From a virus: DNA of 64,000 nt. The translations under genes were made by a program, and so were the position numbers. Positions 41,959 through 50,144 of this stretch are shown one piece after another; positions within the stretch are counted from its first letter, which is position 1, and every line of letters begins with the position of its first letter. The notes beneath the pieces were generated by a model that searched no databases, was not told the DNA's origin, and worked only from the letters and a program-made list of their open reading frames with translations. The stretch spans positions 1 through 64,000 of the IMG/VR virus record IMGVR_UViG_3300037089_000505. One strand, given 5' to 3'.

Positions 41959-42222
41959 ATGCCTTTATACGAATATGATTGTCCAAAATGTAAAACTAGA
42001 ACAGATCACTTACATGGTTATAATAAGAAACCAAAACTAAAATGTCCAGAATGCGGTACGCTATTAGCGAAAAGATTTTCACTTACGTCATCTATAATAA
42101 TTAAACAATCATTTAAAGCCGTTTCGAATCCCAGATGGTTAGACAAAAAAATAGAGAAGATAAGAGCCAATCCAGACTTAGACCCATACAAGAAACATAG
42201 GGATAAGGACACACCCTTATAA
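41959..42222 (+). CDS. FmdB-like zinc-ribbon protein
   Basis: 87 aa. PLYEYDCPKCKTRTDHL and LKCPECGTLLAKRFS form the paired CxxC ribbon of the FmdB family of putative regulatory proteins. Phage copies are thought to act as transcription or DNA-metabolism regulators. AGGAGAGG upstream. Confidence 0.8.
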   Translation: MPLYEYDCPKCKTRTDHLHGYNKKPKLKCPECGTLLAKRFSLTSSIIIKQSFKAVSNPRWLDKKIEKIRANPDLDPYKKHRDKDTPL

Positions 42223-42233
42223 GGAGCCTTTCT

Positions 42234-42461
42234 ATGGAACACAGAATATTAGTAGATGATGTTTTATACATCGTAGAAGATAATAAAATAGAAAAACTAA
42301 AAACATGGTTAACTAAAAATGGCCTAGAGGCAGGCCAAGTCAAAAGCGACTTAGATGTTGAAGATATAGTTTATGAGTTTGAAGCAACCGAACCGGTTTC
42401 TAGTAAGTTACCGGTCGAAGATAAAACCCCCAGGAGGAGAAGTAAGAAAAATGAAGATTAA
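42234..42461 (+). CDS. Hypothetical acidic protein with basic tail
   Basis: 75 aa with AAGGAG. Acidic body, then TPRRRSKKNED. Unrecognised; lies in the replication block. Confidence 0.5.
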   Translation: MEHRILVDDVLYIVEDNKIEKLKTWLTKNGLEAGQVKSDLDVEDIVYEFEATEPVSSKLPVEDKTPRRRSKKNED

Positions 42462-42597
42462 TCTCAAGAATTTCGATGAAACAGATTTACTTGAGCTGAA
42501 TGATGAAGCAATCGAGCAACTAAAAGATCAAGACTATAAAGAGACACAAAAAAAGAAAATGAATAGGAATACGAAACATATCGGTAGATCTAAATAA
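42451..42597 (+). CDS. Hypothetical 48-aa protein
   Basis: ATG 42451 with AGGAGGAG. An acidic helix followed by a Lys/Asn-rich tail. Overlaps the previous gene by 11 nt. Unrecognised. Confidence 0.45.
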   Translation: MKINLKNFDETDLLELNDEAIEQLKDQDYKETQKKKMNRNTKHIGRSK

Positions 42598-42615
42598 CTT
42601 CCCACCATTGCATAT

Positions 42616-42621
42616 TATAAT
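42616..42621 (+). promoter_or_regulatory. Consensus -10 box before primase
   Basis: TATAAT within GCATATTATAATATATAATG. The primase ATG begins 5 nt after the hexamer and no Shine-Dalgarno is present, so a leaderless transcript is predicted. Confidence 0.5.
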
Positions 42622-42626
42622 ATATA

Positions 42627-43655
42627 ATGAAAATTAAGTACTCGTTCAAAACTGTTGAAAGTTTCCTCAAGGAGTACGTTAAAGACTATAAGGTATTGGG
42701 CAGCGGCGAATTAGCAATTAATTCGCCGTTCATGAGCGATACGACTTATGACTGTCATATAAACGTAGAGAAGGGAGCCTTCCATGATTGGGAATCTGAC
42801 GAACATGGAAACATAGAGGACTTAGTCGCCATTATTCTTGAGACCGACGACCCCGATGAAGCCCGACGAACATTATTCAAATATGGCTTTGCTGATATTC
42901 AAATTCAAGACACCAGACCCCAAGAACCTTTAATCTTAGACACTAAAGAAATAACGCTACCACCAAATACGTTAGCTTTTAGCAAGAAAGAAAAACGTGG
43001 CGGTATTAGAAATTTACAACTCGCACAAGCATTCTTAATGGAAAAACTTGTCAACTATAAATTGGCCACTAGATATAACCTGCGATGGACAGAAAGTTCT
43101 TATATAGGCAGTGTAAAAGATCCAGCTAAAAAATATAATCTTAGCCGCAGAATAATCATACCTACTTATGAAGATGGTAAATTAGTGTATTTTCAAGCGA
43201 GAGATTATACAGGCAAGAGCGAATTAAGATACAAGAATCCGCCAAAGGAATTGCAGCTCAAAAGTATCATAGTCCCATTTTATGACTTGATACTACCCAA
43301 CGAAATTCTGTTCATAAGCGAAGGACCGTGGGAAGCTATTCAATATTCTGGAACTTACATGTTAGGGCCCGTGATTTCTGATAGGCAGATATTTAAGATC
43401 AAAAAGAAAAATCCTAAAGCGATATATTTTGTGCCAGATAATGATGAGACTGGCCGAAGAAAGTTGATCAAAAACTTGGGTCACATAAAAAGTTTTCTCA
43501 GTTGTCCTATATACATCGTCAAGTGGTGGAAGAATGATTATGCAAACTTCAAAGATCCAATTGATGCCAAGATAAAGTTTGATGATTTAGTGAATGCTGA
43601 CTTTATTGAGTTTGACCAATATACCGAACTCAAAATAAGGATGGGTAATATATGA
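42627..43655 (+). CDS. DnaG-type primase with Toprim domain
   Basis: 342 aa. The Toprim core is visible as LFISEGPWEAIQ (Glu-Gly, usual EGxxDA with W-E in place) and YFVPDNDETGRRK (DxD). The N-terminal 60 residues have a GAFHDWES segment instead of a full CHC2 zinc finger. It supplies RNA primers with the DnaB-like helicase encoded 3 kb downstream. Confidence 0.82.
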   Translation: MKIKYSFKTVESFLKEYVKDYKVLGSGELAINSPFMSDTTYDCHINVEKGAFHDWESDEHGNIEDLVAIILETDDPDEARRTLFKYGFADIQIQDTRPQEPLILDTKEITLPPNTLAFSKKEKRGGIRNLQLAQAFLMEKLVNYKLATRYNLRWTESSYIGSVKDPAKKYNLSRRIIIPTYEDGKLVYFQARDYTGKSELRYKNPPKELQLKSIIVPFYDLILPNEILFISEGPWEAIQYSGTYMLGPVISDRQIFKIKKKNPKAIYFVPDNDETGRRKLIKNLGHIKSFLSCPIYIVKWWKNDYANFKDPIDAKIKFDDLVNADFIEFDQYTELKIRMGNI

Positions 43656-43879
43656 AGAAAGATTTTACGAAAGAAGACGCACTTTTGACAAAATGGAAAC
43701 CATTTTTACCACCATGGAAAATAACCCACAGAAAGAGTAAAAAGCGTAAGATACTTCTACTGACAGCTCAATTACTTGATAATCAAGAAAAGTATATGAA
43801 AGGTTTACCGCCCCAAGGATCTTCATTACTTGAGTGGATGACCTCATTACATTCAGTGGAGCTCACAAATGAACGTTGA
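43652..43879 (+). CDS. Hypothetical protein
   Basis: 75 aa, ATGA overlap with the primase. Basic, with KRKILLLTAQLLD. Unrecognised. Confidence 0.5.
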   Translation: MKKDFTKEDALLTKWKPFLPPWKITHRKSKKRKILLLTAQLLDNQEKYMKGLPPQGSSLLEWMTSLHSVELTNER

Positions 43880-44342
43880 AATCGAACGCAAGTTCCTTGT
43901 AAAAGGAGACGGTTACAAAAGCCTTAGATTTAAAATCTATCGTCAAGGATATCTCTCCACAGAAACGAAGCATACAGTAAGGGTGCGAACGGTAGGGCGA
44001 AAAGCCTTTATAACCATCAAGGGTAAAAGAGTTGGAATTAGTCGGACTGAGTTTGAATACGAAATTCCTTATAGTGATGCCAAAGAAATGCTTGAGTTTC
44101 TATGCGAAAGGCCTATCATAGAAAAGACGCGATATATTGTTAAATACGGCGAACTGACTTGGGAAGTAGATGAATTCATGGGTGAGAACCAAGGACTTGT
44201 AATAGCAGAAGTTGAGCTCGAGAGCGAAGATCAAAAAATTCATTTGCCGCCATGGGTAGGAGAAGATGTATCAAAAGATCCCCGCTATGCTAATTCTAAT
44301 TTAGTGAGGAATCCTTACAAATCATGGCCGACAAAGAATTAA
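43869..44342 (+). CDS. CYTH-domain protein (inorganic triphosphatase-like)
   Basis: 157 aa. It begins VEIERKFLV, the ExExK signature, followed by HTVRVRT, AFITIKGKR, EFEYEIP and WEVDEF, the alternating charged strands of the triphosphate tunnel. Substrates in the family include inorganic triphosphate, thiamine triphosphate and RNA 5'-ends. Confidence 0.88.
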   Translation: MNVEIERKFLVKGDGYKSLRFKIYRQGYLSTETKHTVRVRTVGRKAFITIKGKRVGISRTEFEYEIPYSDAKEMLEFLCERPIIEKTRYIVKYGELTWEVDEFMGENQGLVIAEVELESEDQKIHLPPWVGEDVSKDPRYANSNLVRNPYKSWPTKN

Positions 44343-44560
44343 CACTTGCATTACTTAAAGCAAGAGAGTGGATAAAAATAAGAGGTGTGCTAGTTCAAGT
44401 CTCACAAGAATATTCGCCTGACGGCATTGGAAGATTTCATGTAGATTTCATGACCACTAATATGGATTCACAACAACGATTGGGTCAGCTCATCTATCAA
44501 AATGTAATGCCATATAGTCCAACTAAAGAAACTGAACTCTGGATTATTAAAGTTGATTAG
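44324..44560 (+). CDS. Hypothetical protein
   Basis: 78 aa, 19-nt overlap. Soluble, FHVDFMTTN. No family recognised. Confidence 0.5.
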   Translation: MADKELTLALLKAREWIKIRGVLVQVSQEYSPDGIGRFHVDFMTTNMDSQQRLGQLIYQNVMPYSPTKETELWIIKVD

Positions 44561-44744
44561 TAAGAAGGTTACTATTTTGATGCTTAGAGGCTTACACTGT
44601 GGAAACTGTCGGCACTTAGCACACATAGTAAGTGCAGTCGGTACCGGCTACTTATATCATTGTGAAAATAAAAAGTCTCGGCGACCAACGATGTCGTTAG
44701 AGGAAGCACGTTATCCGTGTAGCCATTGGAAAAAAGTTAAGTAA
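44553..44744 (+). CDS. Cys-rich mini-protein
   Basis: 63 aa from TTG. KKVTILMLRGLHCGNC, YHCENKK and YPCSHWKKV reproduce the full family motif. Overlaps the following Cys-rich reading frame. Confidence 0.55.
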   Translation: MISKKVTILMLRGLHCGNCRHLAHIVSAVGTGYLYHCENKKSRRPTMSLEEARYPCSHWKKVK

Positions 44745-45063
44745 TTACTTTTACGATTGTTGTAAGTGTAAGAATAGCGCACAGCCGTTAGATGATATAG
44801 GCTTATACTGTCGAGCGAAAGAAAAAGACGTATTGCCGTCTCAAAAAAAGTGCGAACATTATGCGGAGTATACATTGACTAAGAAAGAGTTCACAATAGG
44901 AGTTCTCAAAGATGAGTTGTGGTGTTGTTTATGTGTGCGTGGAACGGTAATTGCAAAGCCGGGCTCTCCTATTTATTGCACTATACATAATAGAGATGTG
45001 GCAATAAAATCACCACCATGCAAAAATTATTGCGATTGGAGAGGACCTATAAAAAATGAATGA
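44725..45063 (+). CDS. Double Cys-rich protein, start codon unclear
   Basis: From TTG 44833 the frame gives 76 aa with one module (LWCCLCVRG, YCTIHN and PCKNYCDW). But the same frame is open from 44701 and encodes a second module upstream: YDCCKCKNS, YCRAKEK and KKCEHY. No ATG, GTG or TTG precedes that half; ATT at 44725 is the first plausible codon. Either a rare start or a frameshift from the previous gene, which is one frame away, would give a two-module protein. Confidence 0.45.
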   Translation: MGKKLSNYFYDCCKCKNSAQPLDDIGLYCRAKEKDVLPSQKKCEHYAEYTLTKKEFTIGVLKDELWCCLCVRGTVIAKPGSPIYCTIHNRDVAIKSPPCKNYCDWRGPIKNE

Positions 45064-45553
45064 TCTAAAATTCAATTGGCTTGGTGAAGGAATGCACTAT
45101 GGACAAGACACTCACTTCTTTTGCCTAACAGCTTTTAACATTGACCTTATATATTCAATCAATAAAAGAACTAAAATGTCAGACGGCGAAGAGTCGTTTG
45201 TAATAAATCGAGTAACACAAAAAAGTATAGGTAATGTCAACAAGAATAGAAGTATAGATGAAACTATAAACAATGTCTTTTTAATAAAAACAGATGATGC
45301 CTTTCATAGGAAATTCAAACATAGTTACTATTTGCTTAAGTTTGTTACAGATACTAATGTTATTACGATAGGTAAATATTCAGATAACACTGCTAGTAGT
45401 TCTTTTTATCTAATCTGCGGTACTGACTATATAAATCTATTAGCTGATACTAAAAAAGTTGAGTCAGCCGACGATATTAGAGAAACAGCGTTCAAACCAC
45501 TTATGTGTGTGTTTGATCGCAACGAAATGACTAAGGAACTGCTTCGAGATTAA
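45056..45553 (+). CDS. Hypothetical protein
   Basis: 165 aa, 8-nt overlap with the gene upstream. Mixed alpha/beta, polar, FCLTAFNIDLIY near the N-terminus. It sits directly before the helicase, so possibly a replication accessory protein (for example a loader), but no motif supports that. Confidence 0.55.
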   Translation: MNDLKFNWLGEGMHYGQDTHFFCLTAFNIDLIYSINKRTKMSDGEESFVINRVTQKSIGNVNKNRSIDETINNVFLIKTDDAFHRKFKHSYYLLKFVTDTNVITIGKYSDNTASSSFYLICGTDYINLLADTKKVESADDIRETAFKPLMCVFDRNEMTKELLRD

Positions 45554-45570
45554 GGAGATAAAGTTAGCCC

Positions 45571-46839
45571 ATGAAAGAAAGTTTAAACCTTGGAACACTT
45601 GAACATTTGATCTTAAACTACTCTACAAAAGATCAAAGCTTCTGGTTGAAAGTATTCGAAAATCTAAAACCCGCCTTCTTTGAGAAGGACGATAATAAGA
45701 AAGTCTTTACATTCTTTAAGAACTATTTCGGTAAGTACAAACAAATACCTGCTCGACAAATAGTTGCAAACGAATTAAGAGACGTAGATGCATCTACATT
45801 ATCGGTTATTTATGAAGCACCTACCGAAGACGCAAAACAATACATATACGAAAAGACTCTTACCTTCATAAAAGAGAGTATGATGAAAGAGGCTTTTATG
45901 AAGTCTATCGACATTCTAGAAAAGAATGGTAAGGATAAGTTTGACGAAATAGAATCTGAAGTAAGAAAAGTCGTTAGATTCAATATGGATGTCTCGCTTG
46001 GTATTAGACTATCAGACGTAGATACCAGATACGAAAAGATCAAATCACTTGAGACAGAAAGAATACCCACTGGTTTCCCTCAATTAGACGCTTTACTCCA
46101 TGGAGGATGGGGACGTAAAGAGTTATTTGCCTGTGCAGCGCCTCCAGGAATTGGTAAATCAATCTTCTTAGCTAATTGGGCAGTTCAAGCTATGAAGCAC
46201 GGACATAACGTTCTAGTCTACACACTAGAAATAGCAGAAGAGCGATTGTCAATGAGGCATGATGCTATTCTAACTAAAATACCAGTAGACGAATTGATAT
46301 TAGATATTGATGCAATCAAAGCAAAGTATAAGATGTTTGCCAAAGTGTCTAAAGCTGACATGCAGATAAAAGAGTTCCCAACTAAGGGTGTCAGCATAAA
46401 CCAATTGAAGTCGCATTATGAACAACTAAATCTATATGAGGGTTTTGAACCAGAAATAATCTTTGTAGACTATGCTGGTCTATTAAGACCGTCCTTCAGA
46501 GTAGGAGATAACTACGAAGATTTAAGAACCATCTTTGAAGAACTAAGAGGTTGGGCGGTAGAGTTAGACATTCCTATCGTTACAGCTGCTCAAACAAACC
46601 GAAAGAGCATAGACGAAAAAGGTGGAACAAAAGAAATCATTACAATGGCTCAAGTAGCTGACTCACTTGGTATTACCCAAACCCTAGACGTCTTTATGAC
46701 TATAACACAATCAAGAACTGAAAAAGAAGAAGGCCGAATCAATTTGTATATAGATAAAAGCCGTAACGGAGAATCTTCAAAATCCATCGAGCTAAGCATA
46801 GATTATAAGAACTTCATAGTAGAGGAGTTAGGAATATGA
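45571..46839 (+). CDS. Replicative DnaB-like helicase, T4 gp41-like
   Basis: 422 aa. Walker A APPGIGKSIF near residue 194, Walker B IIFVDYAGLLR, then TAAQTNRKSIDEKG and a terminal arginine-finger-type YIDKSRNGESS. It is a hexameric 5'-3' helicase that works with the Toprim primase. AAGGAG site. Confidence 0.9.
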   Translation: MKESLNLGTLEHLILNYSTKDQSFWLKVFENLKPAFFEKDDNKKVFTFFKNYFGKYKQIPARQIVANELRDVDASTLSVIYEAPTEDAKQYIYEKTLTFIKESMMKEAFMKSIDILEKNGKDKFDEIESEVRKVVRFNMDVSLGIRLSDVDTRYEKIKSLETERIPTGFPQLDALLHGGWGRKELFACAAPPGIGKSIFLANWAVQAMKHGHNVLVYTLEIAEERLSMRHDAILTKIPVDELILDIDAIKAKYKMFAKVSKADMQIKEFPTKGVSINQLKSHYEQLNLYEGFEPEIIFVDYAGLLRPSFRVGDNYEDLRTIFEELRGWAVELDIPIVTAAQTNRKSIDEKGGTKEIITMAQVADSLGITQTLDVFMTITQSRTEKEEGRINLYIDKSRNGESSKSIELSIDYKNFIVEELGI

Positions 46840-47072
46840 TAGAATTCGAAGAAAGCAAGAGAGTGGATAATAAGCCTATTTCTCAGTTAGTTAATCGCGA
46901 AACTGGAAAACGCTACATTGATATGGACGACCTATTACATTTCTTGGATAATGTTGCTTTTCGAAGTGAAGGCTATACTGGCCCACAAGTCGTAGAATTC
47001 CTGAAGCAGCGCCTGACAGTTATGATGTCAGGTCAAGACGACAAATGTTGTTATGAGTTATTTAGTCTCTAA
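46836..47072 (+). CDS. Hypothetical protein
   Basis: 78 aa, ATGA overlap with the helicase. Acidic, helical, with DMDDLLHFLD. Unrecognised. Confidence 0.5.
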   Translation: MIEFEESKRVDNKPISQLVNRETGKRYIDMDDLLHFLDNVAFRSEGYTGPQVVEFLKQRLTVMMSGQDDKCCYELFSL

Positions 47073-47313
47073 GGAAGAAGCACTACTACTCTTAAAAGGC
47101 TGGCAAAAATCTCATCCACCAAAAGACGGTAGAGACTTTGTAGGACTTTGGTCTGACAGAGAACCTCATCTTTTATTTTGGGATAAAAATAATGAGACTT
47201 GGTCTGGCGTAACTAAAGACGAATATGAAGAGCCAGAGTATTGGCGTGAGTTGAATGCCACTGAGAATAAAAGATTAGAAAAATGGACGAAGTTCCTTGA
47301 TAAATGGTCATGA
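47053..47313 (+). CDS. Trp-rich hypothetical protein
   Basis: 86 aa. SKEEALLLLKGWQ resembles the N-terminal helix of the Cys-rich family, but the Cys residues are absent. FVGLWSDREPHLLFWDK suggests a small beta domain. Probably related to the next gene. Confidence 0.5.
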   Translation: MSYLVSKEEALLLLKGWQKSHPPKDGRDFVGLWSDREPHLLFWDKNNETWSGVTKDEYEEPEYWRELNATENKRLEKWTKFLDKWS

Positions 47314-47588
47314 CAAAAGAAGAGGTCATAAAACTTTTAAAATTAAAAGGCAGCGAACCACCACACGATAGATCCTTTCTAGGTCGTTGGTTTATTCGAG
47401 ACGCGACTTTTCGTATTGAAAAGGGCACTTATCATTGTACTGAGAGGTGGGTGACCCACATAATTCATTGGGAGAATGGTGAGTGGTGGTCAGATGATTC
47501 AGCTTATCCGTGGAGAAAACCAGAGGGTGGATGGAGAGAAATAGAAGAAGGAGATGAATACGATGAAGAATGGTATGAAGGCAGATGA
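47310..47588 (+). CDS. Trp-rich hypothetical protein
   Basis: 92 aa from ATG 47310 (ATGA coupling). TKEEVIKLLKLKG, then FLGRWFIRDATFRI and IIHWENGEWWSDD. It shares its layout with 47053, so the two form a tandem pair. Acidic C-terminus. Confidence 0.5.
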   Translation: MTKEEVIKLLKLKGSEPPHDRSFLGRWFIRDATFRIEKGTYHCTERWVTHIIHWENGEWWSDDSAYPWRKPEGGWREIEEGDEYDEEWYEGR

Positions 47589-47916
47589 TATAAAACCAGC
47601 TTGGGAACTTGACCCAAAAGACATAACTAAAAGATTGCTAAAGGATATACCGAGCGGACTTCGCTATACTCAGAAAGATAAAGAGCGAGCTATAGATGAG
47701 GCTTTCAGTGCTTGTGCCTTCGGTAGTATGCAGAATGGAGTACCTGGTGAAATCATTAACCATCTATCCAAAGAAACTCGCGACATACTACAACATTGCA
47801 CATCGCAAGATTGGATGCACAGAATACCGACTTGGCTTGACAACGATAAAAGCCTTGATGCACAAATTCGCAGAATGGCGCCGAATTGGAATAAAAAGAA
47901 TGGACGACGAAGGTAG
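47563..47916 (+). CDS. Hypothetical protein
   Basis: 117 aa; ATG 47563 has GGAG 9 nt upstream, and ATG 47554 is an alternative. Helical, with DIPSGLRYTQKDKERA. Overlaps the following gene by 17 nt. Confidence 0.5.
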   Translation: MKNGMKADDIKPAWELDPKDITKRLLKDIPSGLRYTQKDKERAIDEAFSACAFGSMQNGVPGEIINHLSKETRDILQHCTSQDWMHRIPTWLDNDKSLDAQIRRMAPNWNKKNGRRR

Positions 47917-48367
47917 TGTTTGGTTTCACGGGACCGATACCAAAAAGAAGTATCTCTCAATACTAAAAAGTGGGTTCAAACCTTATACTTATTTTACACC
48001 ATACCTTGATACAGCTATCGGATATGGTGGGAAATATGTATTTGCTATTTACTTTGAAAAGAACCCTACTAAGTACTGGGAATGGAGAAATACCGAAATA
48101 ATCCCGCCTGACAGAATCTTACACGTCAAAGAATACTCCTACACCGTTAAATATATCAACGAAGCTGCTCTTAAAGAACAACACCATTCTGATCTTTTAG
48201 AAAGAAATCCTGGTAAAATTATTTGCCCAAAATGCGACGGTCACGGCGAACATAGACCTAAGAAATATAGACTTCAACACATATACAAAATCGGGGGTGG
48301 ATCTTTCAGGACCAGAAAAGACAAATGTAATATTTGTGAAAACTGTAACGGATATGGAGTAGTCTAA
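47900..48367 (+). CDS. ADP-ribosyltransferase-like domain with DnaJ-type zinc cluster
   Basis: 155 aa from ATG 47900. SVWFHGTDTKKKYLSILKSG, then YFTPYLDTAIGYGGKYVFAI, follows the H-G-T ... Y pattern of KptA/PARP-like ADP-ribosyl folds; the third catalytic residue is not clear. The last 50 residues have CPKCDGHGE and CNICENCNGYG, like a DnaJ Cys-rich hairpin. Possible phage effector that modifies host proteins or RNA. Moderate confidence only. Confidence 0.5.
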   Translation: MDDEGSVWFHGTDTKKKYLSILKSGFKPYTYFTPYLDTAIGYGGKYVFAIYFEKNPTKYWEWRNTEIIPPDRILHVKEYSYTVKYINEAALKEQHHSDLLERNPGKIICPKCDGHGEHRPKKYRLQHIYKIGGGSFRTRKDKCNICENCNGYGVV

Positions 48368-48370
48368 AGT

Positions 48371-48382
48371 CAAGATAATTTC
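48371..48382 (+). promoter_or_regulatory. AAGATAA-type element directly before a start codon
   Basis: CAAGATAATTTC identical to 28954-28965, ending 0 nt before the ATG at 48383. Whether it is a promoter element or a translation signal is unclear. Confidence 0.35.
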
Positions 48383-48664
48383 ATGGTTAAGCTTGGCCGC
48401 TGGTACAAAGACGAATACAATGAATATACAATGCCTCTCGTTGTTGATATACTGAAAGATAAACTAACTGCTATTATTTCTTTACCAGATACTAGAAACT
48501 CAGACTCTGAAAAACTTAATTACATTTTAACAGATAGATACACCGACACCTTCGGCCTAATGATAGGTGAGATGCCAAAACTACAATCTAAAAGTTTCTC
48601 TAGAAAATTGCCCAGAAAGACAATGCGAAAGGCACTCAAAGCTATATTTACGGGGAAAGCGTAA
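48383..48664 (+). CDS. GKWY/SH3-like mini-protein (distant copy)
   Basis: 93 aa. VKLGRWYKDEYNEYTMPLVV matches the array member at 20977, and TMRKALKAIFTGKA is the family helix. It lies 23 kb from the array, so the family is dispersed as well as tandem. Confidence 0.6.
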   Translation: MVKLGRWYKDEYNEYTMPLVVDILKDKLTAIISLPDTRNSDSEKLNYILTDRYTDTFGLMIGEMPKLQSKSFSRKLPRKTMRKALKAIFTGKA

Positions 48665-48686
48665 AGATAAATATAAGGAGACTCTC

Positions 48687-48992
48687 ATGACACTTTACGG
48701 TTTACTGTTACAAAATTTGACTGACTTAAATGAAATGCATGCAGTTCCAGGCCCAGGTGGATTAAGGCACGGACGTGGGGCAGCTGGACACTTAAGAGGT
48801 TTTGAAAAATCTAAACCACCTGCAGGTATGTCTGGTAAAGATTGGCACATTGGAGATAAGTGGATGAGCTATGAAGAAGCTCAATTATATCTCAAAGACA
48901 AACTGAAACGATCTGTTCCAGAAAAAGAACTTGACCACATGGACGTAGATGAAATGGTCGCTAAAACAAAGGAACTGGCTTTAAAATTGTGA
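48687..48992 (+). CDS. Hypothetical protein, candidate internal head protein
   Basis: 101 aa from ATG 48687 with AAGGAG. TLYGLLLQNLTDLNEMHAVP has an L-x-E site. A Gly/Arg/His-rich segment (GPGGLRHGRGAAGHLRG) and an acidic helical C-terminus follow. It is the first of three consecutive genes with this N-terminal type. Confidence 0.5.
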   Translation: MTLYGLLLQNLTDLNEMHAVPGPGGLRHGRGAAGHLRGFEKSKPPAGMSGKDWHIGDKWMSYEEAQLYLKDKLKRSVPEKELDHMDVDEMVAKTKELALKL

Positions 48993-49276
48993 AATTGTCA
49001 GAAGCTCTTTTTCTAGAAATGAACGTAGAGTCTCCTATTAACCCACTAGGCTCATATCCTGGTCCCGGATATGCAAGTCCTGGCTTTAAATTCAATACGC
49101 CTCAAACTCCAGTTACTTCGCAAGGTGCAGACAAAGAAGCTTATAAATATTACGGGAAAAGATACCCTATTCCTAAGAAAAAGAAGAAAGAAAAAAGAAA
49201 GAGGGGCGTAGATGAGATTGATAAACTATCAACAGATATTGATGCGCCAGGTAATGGCTTCGGATCAATGTATTAG
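48989..49276 (+). CDS. Candidate internal head protein
   Basis: 95 aa from GTG, GTGA overlap. MKLSEALFLEMNVES, then a Pro/Gly/Tyr-rich linker and a cluster of Lys/Arg (PKKKKKEKRKR) that could bind packaged DNA. No domain recognised. Confidence 0.5.
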   Translation: MKLSEALFLEMNVESPINPLGSYPGPGYASPGFKFNTPQTPVTSQGADKEAYKYYGKRYPIPKKKKKEKRKRGVDEIDKLSTDIDAPGNGFGSMY

Positions 49277-49284
49277 GAGTTAAT

Positions 49285-49470
49285 ATGAAGCTAGCAGAAG
49301 CTATAGGAACAATCCCTACACCAAACAAGATGAATGAACCATACTTGAACTTCGGCACTCATATAGAAAAACCCCGTAAGAGACCTAAGCCGTTGCGCCG
49401 ACGTCTCAACCCACTCAAGGCAGCGACTCGCCTACCCAACATAAAACCTGCTCCACTCGAAGGCTATTAA
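49285..49470 (+). CDS. Small very basic protein, candidate internal head protein
   Basis: 61 aa with a GGAG site. MKLAEAIGTIPTP, then a Lys/Arg/Pro-rich tail (KPRKRPKPLRRRLNPLK). Size, charge and N-terminus resemble T4 internal proteins. Confidence 0.5.
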   Translation: MKLAEAIGTIPTPNKMNEPYLNFGTHIEKPRKRPKPLRRRLNPLKAATRLPNIKPAPLEGY

Positions 49471-49497
49471 CTATCGATTCTATAATATAGTCCACTA

Positions 49498-49761
49498 ATG
49501 GACGCGAACAAACTAAAAAAACTTAAGGAAATCAAATACCAGATTCGGAAATGCTGTGGAACATGTAAGCACGCTAACTTCCCCGCGAATGATTGGTCTA
49601 CCTGCCAATTTCACACATATCAACATCAAAAACATACAGTAGAAATGAGAAACTTATCTGTCAACAGCTATGGATATTGTCCCAGCTTTGAGTGGAGTGA
49701 GTTTTATCTAAAGGCTGAACTCGGTCTTTGGTTGAGCTTTACTGAAGGAAGTGAAACATGA
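49498..49761 (+). CDS. Cys-rich mini-protein
   Basis: 87 aa. KYQIRKCCGTCKHANF, a Cys in TCQFH and YCPSFEW match the family, with a C-terminal extension. TATAAT at 49481-49486 precedes the ATG by 11 nt. Confidence 0.55.
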   Translation: MDANKLKKLKEIKYQIRKCCGTCKHANFPANDWSTCQFHTYQHQKHTVEMRNLSVNSYGYCPSFEWSEFYLKAELGLWLSFTEGSET

Positions 49762-50135
49762 CAAAAACAAAGATCGTTCTTGCAACTGGAGCTGGATTAT
49801 TTGTAATTCTTTTCTTCTTTTTGGTTATATGTTTTCCAAGGCCATTTCCAACTGAAACTCAGCAATTTTCAGAAATCCAAAAATCAATCGACGAGAACGA
49901 AAAGAAACTCCAAGAAGCCGAGCAAGGCGTGTGGAACATTCAAAGGGATTTGTGCAATCTTACTCTTCAGATTTGGGTGACGGATATGATTCGTCATCAT
50001 CAAACTTTTTCTCTCACACACATTGAGACTATAGAAGATTTTAGTCCAATGACCGATTGGATGGCTTTATTGGACAGTTGGGTTCTTTGGCTTCAAAAGA
50101 AAATCATCATCAGAGAAGTTTCGAATCCAGTTTAG
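49758..50135 (+). CDS. Single-TM protein
   Basis: 125 aa, ATGA overlap. A TM/signal segment (residues 5-27, IVLATGAGLFVILFFFLVIC) is followed by a coiled-coil (about 35-60) and a helical outer part. Base composition becomes GC-richer from here. Unrecognised; a spanin-like or envelope role is possible. Confidence 0.55.
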   Translation: MTKTKIVLATGAGLFVILFFFLVICFPRPFPTETQQFSEIQKSIDENEKKLQEAEQGVWNIQRDLCNLTLQIWVTDMIRHHQTFSLTHIETIEDFSPMTDWMALLDSWVLWLQKKIIIREVSNPV

Positions 50136-50138
50136 TAT
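50119..50138 (+). promoter_or_regulatory. Class-1 phage promoter-like element
   Basis: TTTCGA box preceded by CAGAGAAG, 8 nt, TAGTAT hexamer (50133-50138), then 6 nt to the GTG at 50145. Lies within the 3' end of the previous gene. Leaderless. Confidence 0.6.
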
Positions 50139-50144
50139 TAATTT

